Positions 5,956-13,219 of a DNA stretch of 34,125 bases are shown here, in pieces. Location of the stretch: IMG/VR virus record IMGVR_UViG_3300022837_000038, positions 1 to 34,125 of that record; one strand, given 5' to 3'. The stretch is from a virus. Position numbers and translations under genes: made by a program. How positions within the stretch are numbered: position 1 is the first letter of the stretch; each line of letters begins with the position of its first letter. The notes under the pieces are model-generated. The model saw only the letters and a program-made list of their open reading frames with translations. It did not search any database and had not been told where the DNA came from.

Positions 5956-7475
5956 ATGATTTCTTCTCCTATGTTGTATTGGTAATCGTAATCATGACTC
6001 ATGATGTACAATCGTTCTTTGGCTCTAGTTACTCCCACAAAAAACAATCGGTGTTCTGTGTCTTTATCTCGCAAAGCCGAGTCGTAGATAATTTTTTCTA
6101 AATCTGTAAATAAAATAACATTGTCACACTCTTCTCCCTTTACACTATGAATGGTTGCAATTTTAATTCTAGCTTTTTTACTTAGATCCTCGCTGCTCGC
6201 CACTAGTTCCTGGATATGTAATTTTTGTTCTTCGGTTACATTCAATAGTTCCCAGCTGCCCGTTACTAGAAGCCCGTGGTTCAGCATCAACTCATCGATG
6301 TCTACGGTATCCACTCCGTCCAGAGACTTGCCTCCAGAGAATTTATATTTTACTTGCTCATCTTTAACGGTTAAGTATTCATAGACCTGTTGTGCTTCTG
6401 CACCTGAAACACTGGCACCTTTGTTTAAACGATTCCAGATACTAATTGCTTGTACTAAGTCATTAGGAAGTAAAGGATTATATTTACATTCAAACCTATG
6501 TCCCAGAGACATCATATACTCTACAATGGGTTTCATTTGATTGTTGGTCCTAGTTAAAATCATCCAGTTACCTGTACTAAAATCTAATTGCTCTAAACTG
6601 GCATCTTCCACTACCATCCCGGTTGCATCTCTAGGGATCCAAACCTTCTCTCTTCGTTGCTCTACGTTCTCTAAGATAGACATAGCTACTCGATGCACGC
6701 TTCTAGGGACTCGTCTCGATTCTGTTTGTGGATCTAAAGTTCCTTCTAGGTTAATAAAAATAGTAGGGTCTGCACCTTGGAAAGAATAGATTGTCTGATC
6801 GTCATCCCCCGCAATGTAGGAACGTTTACATCGGGATTCAATGTAAAAGAACATATCCCATTGCAAGGGACTTAGATCTTGTGCTTCATCAAGAAAGACA
6901 ACGTCGAGGGGTGGACATTTATCTTTCTTAACAAACTGGGATATCATGTCTGAAAATTCAAACATGGTAAAATCTCTTTTAAAATCTTCTAGGTCTTGTT
7001 TAATTTGTTGACATAAACCCATGTCAATAGAATCAATAACATCTAATTCTAGTGCGGCATCATCTAGTTCAGGGATCTTTTTAGATCTCGCATAGTCAAT
7101 TACTTTCATATAATTGTTTCGGTACTCTGGAATTCCACTTTCATTGGTAATGGTTTCAAACTCTAGGTCCTGACAAATGCCTGAATAGTTTTTAAATCCT
7201 TTCCAGTTGGTCCCTTGAAGTAATTGTGTATTGGTATTGATGCCTAATTCTCTCGTCCCTAAAGCATGTAAGGTACTAACCAATACTTCTTTATTCGGAT
7301 ACAACATACTAATTCTATTCCTTGCTTCATTGGAAGCTGCATTACTAAACGATACATATAAAACTTTATCAGGACTGGTGTGTTCTAGTTCACGGGCCAA
7401 GTGATGATTGATTAACCGGTAGGTCTTACCCGTTCCAGGAGGTCCAGGAATAATGGTTCTATTGGAATGGAGCAT
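5952..7475 (-). CDS. UvrD/Rep-like superfamily 1 helicase
   Basis: A 507-aa SF1A helicase that probably unwinds DNA with 3'-5' polarity at the fork. Motif I is GPPGTGKT (11-18), motif Ia VSFSNAASNEA (about 41-51), motif II DEAQD (196-200), motif III GDDDQTIYSFQGAD (223-236), motif V TIHSVKGEECD (about 450) and motif VI VGVTRAK (480-486). The spacing is shorter than full UvrD (about 720 aa), since the 1B and 2B insertions look reduced. The start lies 17 bases inside the end of the primase gene, so the two are translated together. With PolA and the primase it gives the core of the replication machine, in place of the hexameric helicase usual in T7-like phages. Confidence 0.92.
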   Translation of the reverse strand: MLHSNRTIIPGPPGTGKTYRLINHHLARELEHTSPDKVLYVSFSNAASNEARNRISMLYPNKEVLVSTLHALGTRELGINTNTQLLQGTNWKGFKNYSGICQDLEFETITNESGIPEYRNNYMKVIDYARSKKIPELDDAALELDVIDSIDMGLCQQIKQDLEDFKRDFTMFEFSDMISQFVKKDKCPPLDVVFLDEAQDLSPLQWDMFFYIESRCKRSYIAGDDDQTIYSFQGADPTIFINLEGTLDPQTESRRVPRSVHRVAMSILENVEQRREKVWIPRDATGMVVEDASLEQLDFSTGNWMILTRTNNQMKPIVEYMMSLGHRFECKYNPLLPNDLVQAISIWNRLNKGASVSGAEAQQVYEYLTVKDEQVKYKFSGGKSLDGVDTVDIDELMLNHGLLVTGSWELLNVTEEQKLHIQELVASSEDLSKKARIKIATIHSVKGEECDNVILFTDLEKIIYDSALRDKDTEHRLFFVGVTRAKERLYIMSHDYDYQYNIGEEII

Positions 7476-9006
7476 CTTTAGCTTTATTCTTTCTAATGAT
7501 TACGGTATCTAAATCTATTTTATCAACAGCCCAGATTCGTTCTGTTTTCTCATCAATCTTTTTAAAGACTTGCTTACCTTTAAAAATGTTTTGAACTAAT
7601 CTCATGGTTTTATTTTTAGGATAGGTTTTATCCGGCCAAGACTTAGTTCGTACTAAAGCTCTCCAGAAATCTTTCCATCTAAAGTAACACACACCTTCTT
7701 CTATAAATGCTTTGGACTTTTTAATATCCGATAAAGATTTACCAGGGGCTCTGCTAACAAAATCTACTAAGACTTCTTTTAACTGAACATCAATTCTCAT
7801 GTCCTCAGGAGCAGGTAAAGGTTCATTCATTTCATTTAATAACTTAGAAATCATTTTTCTCCAGATGAGTTTGGCAATTGGAAGTAATGGTTTGTTCAAC
7901 TGAGTTAAACATACAATAGAAAACTTTTCAGGATCATGTAATATTTCAGGTTCTACTTCTAAAGTTTCTCCATCTACGGTTACAAAAAACAACGGTGGAT
8001 CAGAATCTAATTTTTTAATTTGTGTAATCTCCGGCATGGCTGCACCTTCTTTTCCATACTTTCTTGTGTAACAAAGTTTCTCCTGACAAAATCCACAGAT
8101 AGGTTTGTCATTACATTTGTAATCATAATTCTTTTTTTCAATAGAGTTAATTACACTGATTACATCATTGGCTTTTAAAGGTGGATTTATATATCTTGCG
8201 ATGTTATATTCTTCGACTTTATTTTTCCAAGTATCTGGATTAACTTTTCTTAAATACACTCCAATATTAAACAGACCATTATTTCTTCCTGCATGATCTA
8301 CATCTTCTCCTTCTACAATCGCACCATTAGATAAAATGGTTTGTAAACAAGGTGGTCCATCAGGAAAAATAGTTTCTTCGGTTTGATTCTTTTCTAATTG
8401 AACATGTATTAGTTGCTCTTTGGTCAAAACATGTTTATTATAATAGGCCGAAAATTGTTCCATGGTTAATGCCTTGCCAACATCATCAAACGCATAACGA
8501 ACCGAACGATCCCCACCGTGATACGGCATGTTTAAAAAATTACCTACGTCTCCTCGTTCTGCTTTCACACTATTTTGTTTAGGAAATATTTCTGTCTTGG
8601 CATATCCTAAGATAGATGCCATCGCTTGTAACTTAGTTCTCATTAACGAGGCAGGTACAAACTCACTGGTAAAACAAAACACATGTGCTCCACCGGATTT
8701 TGATCTACATAAGATCAAAGGTAATTCAAATTTTCTTATCTTTTTTATAAATGCAGTATGATCAAAATTATACACATCAATATCAATAGCACCCCATTTG
8801 CATTCGTTGTTTTCATTAATAGGTACAATTCCTAATGCTGGTTCTACTCCGTCTATATGAGATTGCCATAAGTGATCAGTAACAGGTTGTTTAATAGTAA
8901 AAGATCTAACTTCTTGCTTTCCGTTCGGTCGAACTTCAGCTGTCTTTTTGGTTTGACCATAAGCAGTATCTAATCCCTTAAAGATTTCTTTTAGTCTTTC
9001 TAACAT
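7459..9006 (-). CDS. Archaeo-eukaryotic-type (TOTE-like) DNA primase
   Basis: A 515-aa protein whose N-terminal domain carries the AEP primase motifs: the acidic pair AIDIDVY (D75, D77), CRSKSGGAHVF (S104, H108) and a third region EIFPKQ...GNFLNMPY (139-162). These match primase-like domains found in TOTE conflict systems and many marine phages. Middle residues (GRNNGLFNIGVYLRK, 240-254) resemble the primase C-terminal helical region. A cysteine cluster C298, C304, C307, C312 probably binds zinc. The C-terminal 150 residues are helical and basic (KNKTMRLVQNIF) and may bind DNA. Its role is making primers for PolA; it overlaps the SF1 helicase, with which it probably acts. Start: TAGAGGGATATAATG, good ribosome site. 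Confidence 0.85.
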   Translation of the reverse strand: MLERLKEIFKGLDTAYGQTKKTAEVRPNGKQEVRSFTIKQPVTDHLWQSHIDGVEPALGIVPINENNECKWGAIDIDVYNFDHTAFIKKIRKFELPLILCRSKSGGAHVFCFTSEFVPASLMRTKLQAMASILGYAKTEIFPKQNSVKAERGDVGNFLNMPYHGGDRSVRYAFDDVGKALTMEQFSAYYNKHVLTKEQLIHVQLEKNQTEETIFPDGPPCLQTILSNGAIVEGEDVDHAGRNNGLFNIGVYLRKVNPDTWKNKVEEYNIARYINPPLKANDVISVINSIEKKNYDYKCNDKPICGFCQEKLCYTRKYGKEGAAMPEITQIKKLDSDPPLFFVTVDGETLEVEPEILHDPEKFSIVCLTQLNKPLLPIAKLIWRKMISKLLNEMNEPLPAPEDMRIDVQLKEVLVDFVSRAPGKSLSDIKKSKAFIEEGVCYFRWKDFWRALVRTKSWPDKTYPKNKTMRLVQNIFKGKQVFKKIDEKTERIWAVDKIDLDTVIIRKNKAKDAPFQ

Positions 9007-9023
9007 TATATCCCTCTAGTTGT

Positions 9024-9047
9024 TCGGGTGGTATTGCTACCACCCGA
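9024..9047 (-). terminator. 10-bp stem-loop with GNRA-type loop between ssDNA-binding and primase genes
   Basis: On the minus strand the sequence folds as TCGGGTGGTA, loop GCAA, TACCACCCGA, a perfect 10-bp stem closed by a GNRA tetraloop. It lies just beyond the stop of the 237-aa gene and before the ribosome site of the primase. There is no T-run after it, so full intrinsic termination is doubtful; a partial terminator, RNA-end protector or processing site is more likely. It would let the ssDNA-binding-like protein be made in excess over the primase. Confidence 0.6.
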
Positions 9048-9056
9048 TTGTGTCAA

Positions 9057-9770
9057 TTATTTGTTACTCAAACTTGCATTAAAGTCTTTTGCTCTTTGAT
9101 ACAAGCTAGCACTCGCTACTGGTCCTGCTGTTTTCACAGCATACCCATACCATTGATTCCCTTTTCCAGAATTCAATACAGTAGATATGTTATACATATG
9201 ACTGTACGAAGCTGGAGTAAAAGTACCCGTAGCATCTGTCATGGTTTGTGACATTTGTAGTGATTGCCATTTTCTACTTACTTTACCTTGAGATGAACTC
9301 ATAGATATTAAAGCAGTTTCTGCCGATCCATTATCTCCCACGATAAGAACGTAGTTTTGATGTACCGTTAAAATATAATTACCATTTTGTAATCTATCTT
9401 TACCGCCATCTTTGGTTGTCTTAGATAAAATATCAGAATTATCAGGATACATTTGTTCCGGTCTACCTGAACCAGTTCCAAACTCTGCCCATTCTTGATA
9501 CTCCATTCTATAGTAACACGGTATTACGTTAATACCTTGTTCACCTGCATACAGTTTTTTAGTTACTGTATTTAGTAGCATTCCAGGTTCTGCATCTTCT
9601 ACGTAATTTTGATTACGTTTCTGTGCTTCTCCTGAACTGTTTTGTAAAAGTTTTAAGATAGGTAGAGCAAGAGATTCTTGTCTTACATTCTCAAAACCTT
9701 TGTCGGCATCTTCCCTAAATAAAATAGTAGAAGGCATTTGTGCCGGTTTCTTTACTTGTACTTCGTCCAT
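9057..9770 (-). CDS. Putative ssDNA-binding / DNA replication accessory protein, 237 aa
   Basis: The protein begins with a charged leader (residues 1-30) followed by LALPILKLLQNSSGEAQKR and a beta-rich core with EPGMLLNTVTKKLYAGEQGI, NVIPCYYRMEYQEW and NYVLIV. This pattern (LP-Lk-Lq-S, then 'l..T....y.g..G....p...r..y.eW') recalls a family in marine podoviruses usually annotated as a single-stranded DNA-binding protein. There is no classical OB-fold signature or acidic tail that I can point to, so the assignment rests on resemblance and context. It is followed by the primase after a strong stem-loop. It lies 3 bases past the 182-aa gene stop, in the operon from the promoter at 10348-10376. 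Confidence 0.5.
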   Translation of the reverse strand: MDEVQVKKPAQMPSTILFREDADKGFENVRQESLALPILKLLQNSSGEAQKRNQNYVEDAEPGMLLNTVTKKLYAGEQGINVIPCYYRMEYQEWAEFGTGSGRPEQMYPDNSDILSKTTKDGGKDRLQNGNYILTVHQNYVLIVGDNGSAETALISMSSSQGKVSRKWQSLQMSQTMTDATGTFTPASYSHMYNISTVLNSGKGNQWYGYAVKTAGPVASASLYQRAKDFNASLSNK

Positions 9771-9772
9771 AG

Positions 9773-10321
9773 TTAACTCCTTGTTATTTTTGTACGGTTA
9801 CCCTCGTAAGGTTTAAAAAGATCAGAAGGCACATCGAGTCCAGACTCGATGCGCTCCCTGACTAACGCCTTGAGTGTCTGAGCATGAACACCAATTTTCT
9901 GGATAGGTTCAAAGCCCTGACCTCGTGCAAGGACAGCGTAAGTTGCTGCCTTGTTATCTTCGCCACGACCAAAGGTAACGGTGATATCATTTTTAATAAC
10001 ATCACCTAGACCGTTATTACGAAGCCATTGAAAAGCATCCCCTTGTTTGTCGGCAGGGATAGACGCGCTGTAAAATTTTCCTACTTCTACAGACTCTCCG
10101 TCACTTAGCTTTAATTTTGTAATATTCATTTCCTTCATCATGGAAGGAATTTCAAACTCTGCTAAAACTTTTGCTTGCTCTTTTAATTTCTTAACACCTT
10201 CTTCAGCATTAGCAATTTCATCTTCTAAATTTTTTAATTCCTGCACTTTATCGGTTAGTTGTTTTGGATCAACCACAGCTTTCATTGCATCTATTTTGTC
10301 GTCTCTAAAATCTATACTCAT
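9773..10321 (-). CDS. Conserved phage coiled-coil protein, 182 aa
   Basis: Residues about 22-58 form a heptad-like helix (LKNLEDEIANAEEGVKKLKE), followed by a beta-rich middle (ITKLKLSDGESVEVGKFYSA) and a C-terminal region with IGVHAQTLKALVRERIESG and VPSDLFKPYEGNR. I recall this 'VHp.TLkA.vre..e.G...P.dlF' ending from a conserved family in marine and roseobacter phages, mostly unnamed. It stands first in the replication operon, behind the promoter at 10348-10376, with an AGAAAGG ribosome site eight bases before ATG. Its neighbour is the ssDNA-binding-like protein, so a recombination or replication partner role is likely but unproven. Confidence 0.6.
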   Translation of the reverse strand: MSIDFRDDKIDAMKAVVDPKQLTDKVQELKNLEDEIANAEEGVKKLKEQAKVLAEFEIPSMMKEMNITKLKLSDGESVEVGKFYSASIPADKQGDAFQWLRNNGLGDVIKNDITVTFGRGEDNKAATYAVLARGQGFEPIQKIGVHAQTLKALVRERIESGLDVPSDLFKPYEGNRTKITRS

Positions 10322-10347
10322 ATTATAACCTTTCTAATTTTCTTTCT

Positions 10348-10376
10348 AATATAATCCCTCAAAATACGTTTGTCAA
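10348..10376 (-). promoter_or_regulatory. Strong sigma70-type promoter of the replication operon
   Basis: Minus-strand -35 box TTGACA (10376-10371, perfect consensus), 17-base spacer, -10 box TATATT (10353-10348, five of six). The -35 box contains the TGA stop codon of the preceding gene (10375-10373), so gene end and promoter are nested. The transcript would start about 10341 and reach the ATG at 10321 after a short leader holding AGAAAGG. This is the best promoter match in the window. Confidence 0.7.
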
Positions 10377-10726
10377 GCCTCCGAACTAACTTTTTGATAT
10401 AGATCAATTTCAATTGGATAATATCTTCTTTCCTGTTTATCCCACTTCAATAAGTTATATTTACCGTTGGTAATATCAGAAACAATAGAACAGGCAACAC
10501 CAATAATAGCGGGATCTCCTGTTAATAATAAATAATCTTGGGGTGTGTAATTTTGTAGCAGTTTTCTTAATTTAAAAATTAAAGGTCCTGCACTTAAAAT
10601 AATTTGTGCGTTCTCAGGTAATAAAACTTTTAGTGTACCAAATTGAGAGGCACCAATAATATTAATTTTTGGTCTACCTTCTCTTGTCCCTGGGACATCT
10701 TGTATTACATATACTGTATTATTCAT
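10373..10726 (-). CDS. Conserved hypothetical phage protein, 117 aa
   Basis: I start at MNNTVYVIQDVPG (10726), not at the in-frame upstream ATGs that would run into the plus-strand helicase. The pattern 'VYViqdvPG', 'FGTLKVLLPENAQIIL', 'DYLLLTGDPAIIGVACSIV' and 'LLKWDKQERRYYPIEI' is one I recall from a widespread unnamed family in marine phages. It is mixed alpha/beta with two hydrophobic strand/helix pairs, ending in a basic WDKQERRYY motif. The -10 box of its own promoter candidate is only about nine bases before the ATG and no Shine-Dalgarno is visible, so the message may be almost leaderless. Role unknown; probably early DNA metabolism. Confidence 0.7.
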   Translation of the reverse strand: MNNTVYVIQDVPGTREGRPKINIIGASQFGTLKVLLPENAQIILSAGPLIFKLRKLLQNYTPQDYLLLTGDPAIIGVACSIVSDITNGKYNLLKWDKQERRYYPIEIDLYQKVSSEA

Positions 10727-10728
10727 TC

Positions 10729-10757
10729 TTGACTTTATATAACCTAATCTATATATC
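10729..10757 (+). promoter_or_regulatory. Promoter candidate for the plus-strand helicase
   Basis: Plus-strand TTGACT (10729-10734), 17-base spacer, TATATC (10752-10757). The -35 box matches five of six bases and the -10 four of six. It overlaps the minus-strand promoter at 10736-10764 almost entirely, so the two directions probably compete. The transcript would begin near 10764, 17 bases before the helicase ATG, whose ribosome site AGAAAG is weak and somewhat distant. Confidence 0.45.
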
Positions 10758-10764
10758 TTTTCAA
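10736..10764 (-). promoter_or_regulatory. Promoter candidate for the 117-aa gene, overlapping and divergent
   Basis: Minus-strand TTGAAA (10764-10759), 17-base spacer, TATATA (10741-10736); a shifted TATAAA is also possible at 19-base spacing. It lies face to face with the plus-strand promoter in the same stretch. The predicted start lies within a few bases of the gene's ATG at 10726, so the RNA would have almost no leader. The A+T-rich setting makes chance matches possible. Confidence 0.4.
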
Positions 10765-10780
10765 CAGAAAGAATAAGTAT

Positions 10781-12214
10781 ATGCATTATAAATTTAAAAG
10801 CAAGCCTTTTGCTCATCAATTAAAGGCCTTAGAAATGTCGTGGGACAAAAAAGTATTTGCGTACTTTATGGAAATGGGGACTGGTAAATCTAAAGTTTTG
10901 ATTGATAATATTGCCATGCTTTATGACAAAGGTAGAATTAATGGAGCGTTAATTATTGCTCCTAAAGGGGTTTATAAAACTTGGACGGACGAACAAATTC
11001 CAGACCATATGCCGGAGCACATAGAAAAAGAAGTGGTATTGTGGGAATCTACAGCAGGTAAAAAGAAAGAAGAGGAACTACAAAAATTATATAAATCTTC
11101 AGACGACCTTCATATTTTAGTGATGAACGTAGAGGCTCTGTCTACTAAAAAAGGAAAAATATTTGCAGCTAAATTTTTATCTTGTCATGAGTCTATGATG
11201 GCGATTGATGAATCTACTACCATTAAAAATCCTACGGCCATCCGAACTAAAACTATTTTAGATTTAGGAAAAGATGTTAAGTACAAAAGAATTTTAACTG
11301 GGTCACCGGTTACTAAATCACCTCTTGATTTATTTACTCAATGTTATTTTTTAGATCCCTGGTTGTTAGAACAACAATCGTATTATAGTTTTAAAACTAG
11401 GTACGCTATTACCAGACAAATCAATGTGAGCGGAAGAATGATCCACATCGTAAGTGGATACAGAAATCTTGGCGAATTATCTAATCAGTTAAAACCTTTT
11501 TCTTTTAGATGTTTAAAAGATGATTGTTTAGATCTTCCTGCAAAAACTTACATGAAACGAATCATTCAACTGACATCGGAACAACAAAAAATATATGATC
11601 AAATGAAAAAAATGGCTCTTGCAGAATTGAATGGTAAACTTACCACGACTGCAAACGTTATTACTCAAATGATGAGATTACAACAAATTACTTCAGGTCA
11701 TTTTAAATCAGATGATGGAAAAGTTCAGGTGATTAAAAATAATAGACTCAGTGAATTACTAGATGTGTTATCAGAGATGGAAGGTAAAGCAGTTATCTGG
11801 GCTCACTGGAGACATGACATTCAAACGATTGTAGACGCTGTTAAAAAAGAATATGGAGATAATTCAGTGGTTACTTATTATGGAGATACTTCTACAGACG
11901 ATCGACAAAAAGCAATTAAATCTATTCAAAATCCAGACAGTCCTGTGCGTTTCGTTGTAGGTACCCCACAAACGGGTGGTTATGGTATCACACTAACCGG
12001 TGCTAGTACCATGATTTATTATTCTAATGGATATGATTTAGAAAAAAGAACTCAATCCGAAGCAAGGATTGACCGTATTGGTCAAACTAGAAACATGACC
12101 TACATTGATATCATTGCAGAAAAAACAATTGATGAAAAAATTGTATTAGCTTTACGAAAGAAAATTAACATTGCGTCCCAAGTTATGGGCGAAGAGTTAA
12201 AGGACTGGATTTAA
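10781..12214 (+). CDS. SNF2-type superfamily 2 DNA helicase/translocase
   Basis: A 477-aa protein with the SF2 motifs: I MGTGKSK (32-38), Ia IIAPKGVYKTW (58-68), II DEST (143-146, a DEAH variant usual in phage members), III LTGSP (172-176), and VI QSEARIDRIGQT (425-436), with the C-terminal helicase half from about 275 onward (VIWAHWRHDIQTIV). The N-terminal HQLKALEMS resembles the Q-motif of SNF2 proteins. These enzymes move along double-stranded DNA; in phages they are linked to replication, recombination or packaging support. It is one of only two plus-strand genes, has its own overlapping divergent promoter, and its stop overlaps that of the minus-strand gene at 12211. Likely role: DNA remodelling during replication. 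Confidence 0.9.
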   Translation: MHYKFKSKPFAHQLKALEMSWDKKVFAYFMEMGTGKSKVLIDNIAMLYDKGRINGALIIAPKGVYKTWTDEQIPDHMPEHIEKEVVLWESTAGKKKEEELQKLYKSSDDLHILVMNVEALSTKKGKIFAAKFLSCHESMMAIDESTTIKNPTAIRTKTILDLGKDVKYKRILTGSPVTKSPLDLFTQCYFLDPWLLEQQSYYSFKTRYAITRQINVSGRMIHIVSGYRNLGELSNQLKPFSFRCLKDDCLDLPAKTYMKRIIQLTSEQQKIYDQMKKMALAELNGKLTTTANVITQMMRLQQITSGHFKSDDGKVQVIKNNRLSELLDVLSEMEGKAVIWAHWRHDIQTIVDAVKKEYGDNSVVTYYGDTSTDDRQKAIKSIQNPDSPVRFVVGTPQTGGYGITLTGASTMIYYSNGYDLEKRTQSEARIDRIGQTRNMTYIDIIAEKTIDEKIVLALRKKINIASQVMGEELKDWI

Positions 12215-12408
12215 ATATTTTTAGTAGGAATTTGAATATGTCTCAGAACTTTCCCTTTCTGCGGACCTCCCTTAATAACATATCCGGTAGTGCCATTACC
12301 ATTAATTTCTACTTCTTTTCTACTTCTTAAAAGAGTTTCGTCTGTCAATTTTTTTAATTTTCTATCAATTTCTTTTATGATAAAACTTGTTAATCTTTCA
12401 CTTGTCAT
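12211..12408 (-). CDS. Hypothetical 65-aa basic protein
   Basis: MTSERLTSFIIKEIDRKLKK is a helical N-terminus; residues 33-50 (EINGNGTTGYVIKGGPQKG) are beta/turn-rich. The protein is basic with no membrane segment. Its ATG overlaps the end of the membrane-protein gene as ATGA (12405-12408). Its TAA stop overlaps the stop of the plus-strand helicase (12211-12214), a tail-to-tail overlap. No family recognised. Confidence 0.6.
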   Translation of the reverse strand: MTSERLTSFIIKEIDRKLKKLTDETLLRSRKEVEINGNGTTGYVIKGGPQKGKVLRHIQIPTKNI

Positions 12409-12590
12409 TTGGACATCCTATCTATGTGATTATAGATTCTACCAATAACCTTGTCAAGATCCATTAATTCTTGCTGCACCATAGCTGCCATTGTTTGGAG
12501 CTCTATAAGTGATACTAATACCCAAGTAGATAAACCCATTAAAATAGTACCTAGTAAAGCTATTAATAGTGTGTTAGTTTTTCTACTCAT
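12405..12590 (-). CDS. Small single-span membrane protein, 61 aa
   Basis: A hydrophobic segment at about residues 8-29 (LLIALLGTILMGLSTWVLV) follows a short basic head (MSRKTN), giving a likely N-in/C-out span. The C-terminal half is a soluble helix (QQELMDLDKVIGRIYNHI). Size and plan suit a pinholin, spanin or other lysis helper, or a membrane-anchored regulator. It lies near a second membrane protein (13010-13219) in a small cassette that also contains the SpeD-like gene. No family is certain. Confidence 0.6.
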   Translation of the reverse strand: MSRKTNTLLIALLGTILMGLSTWVLVSLIELQTMAAMVQQELMDLDKVIGRIYNHIDRMSK

Positions 12591-12604
12591 TTAATTACTC
12601 CTTT

Positions 12605-13003
12605 TTAATATTCGTATACACCGCCTTTAAGGTCTACTAAACCCGTTTCGCGGTTCAAAAACTTGTATTCGATTTTAGTTATATCAAAATCTTTTTTAAT
12701 TTTTTCACATATCACTTCAGGGTCAAATTCCCCGCAAGAATATACGTCAAATTGCATTAAAGCTGGGGAAGGTTCATCCCAGACATGCATCACAATGTGT
12801 GATGTTTCTATGATAGCTGCGCCGGTAATACCTCTATTACCTGGAACGTTATGGTAGATCACATACGGACCCATCAAGACCTTCATGTTAATACATTTAA
12901 TGAAGTCTTGCAACCATTCTTTTAAGAAGGTTTCATCCATCGGTGGATTTACCGCTTCTGCTCGGACAATAAGATGTTTATGAACGAGTAGACTATCTTT
13001 CAT
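12605..13003 (-). CDS. speD: SpeD-like pyruvoyl-dependent decarboxylase (S-adenosylmethionine decarboxylase family)
   Basis: The family makes decarboxylated AdoMet for spermidine synthesis by self-cleavage at a Ser that becomes a pyruvoyl group. Here GAAIIETSHIVMHVWDE (61-77) matches the family's 'v.aESHi.iHtWpE', and FDVYSCG (85-91) matches 'lDvftCG'. Ser68, His73, Glu77 and Cys90 are kept, but the residue before the Ser is Thr67 rather than Glu. The 132-aa length is normal for bacterial/phage members. Some SpeD homologues decarboxylate ornithine or arginine, so the substrate is open. No Shine-Dalgarno precedes the ATG (the upstream stop is six bases away), so translation is probably coupled. 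An auxiliary metabolic gene for polyamine supply during infection is the likely role. Confidence 0.8.
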   Translation of the reverse strand: MKDSLLVHKHLIVRAEAVNPPMDETFLKEWLQDFIKCINMKVLMGPYVIYHNVPGNRGITGAAIIETSHIVMHVWDEPSPALMQFDVYSCGEFDPEVICEKIKKDFDITKIEYKFLNRETGLVDLKGGVYEY

Positions 13004-13009
13004 GGGAAA

Positions 13010-13219
13010 CTAATTAATTTGTACGAATGCAATAACTCCACTAACTAATGCACCGATTAAAATGTATAATAACTTATCTACCTTGCCGTGTATTTTATCT
13101 ATGTCTTGATGAATATGTTTTTGTGTACAACGAATATTGTCTACATCTTTTTTTACACCAGTCACATGACCATATAATGATATGATGTGTTCTCCAGTTG
13201 TTTGTGGTTTTTTAGCCAT
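13010..13219 (-). CDS. Coiled-coil plus C-terminal membrane-span protein, XhlA/holin-like, 69 aa
   Basis: Residues 15-48 form a coiled-coil-like helix (VTGVKKDVDNIRCTQKHIHQ onward), and residues 50-66 are one membrane span (LLYILIGALVSGVIAFV) ending close to the C-terminus. This layout resembles XhlA-type haemolysin/holin accessory proteins. Placed just before the SpeD-like gene and with the virion genes upstream, it is a reasonable holin or spanin candidate for the M15 endolysin at 2720. The ATG lies in a TAATG overlap with the stop of the 198-aa gene, so it is coupled to late structural genes. Confidence 0.55.
   Translation of the reverse strand: MAKKPQTTGEHIISLYGHVTGVKKDVDNIRCTQKHIHQDIDKIHGKVDKLLYILIGALVSGVIAFVQIN

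Noticed and set aside
9048-9054. TTGACA just after the 237-aa gene as a primase promoter
   Set aside because: No -10-like box lies 15-19 bases downstream; that interval falls in the G+C-rich hairpin. The TATAAT near 9006 overlaps the primase ATG.
10727-10819. N-terminal extension of the 117-aa gene (in-frame upstream ATGs)
   Set aside because: It would overlap the divergent helicase start and both promoters, and the extension looks non-conserved; the MNNTVYV start fits the family opening I recall.
12405-13219. Toxin-antitoxin pair from the two small membrane proteins
   Set aside because: No antitoxin-like partner or DNA-binding protein is present; holin or accessory membrane roles are simpler.
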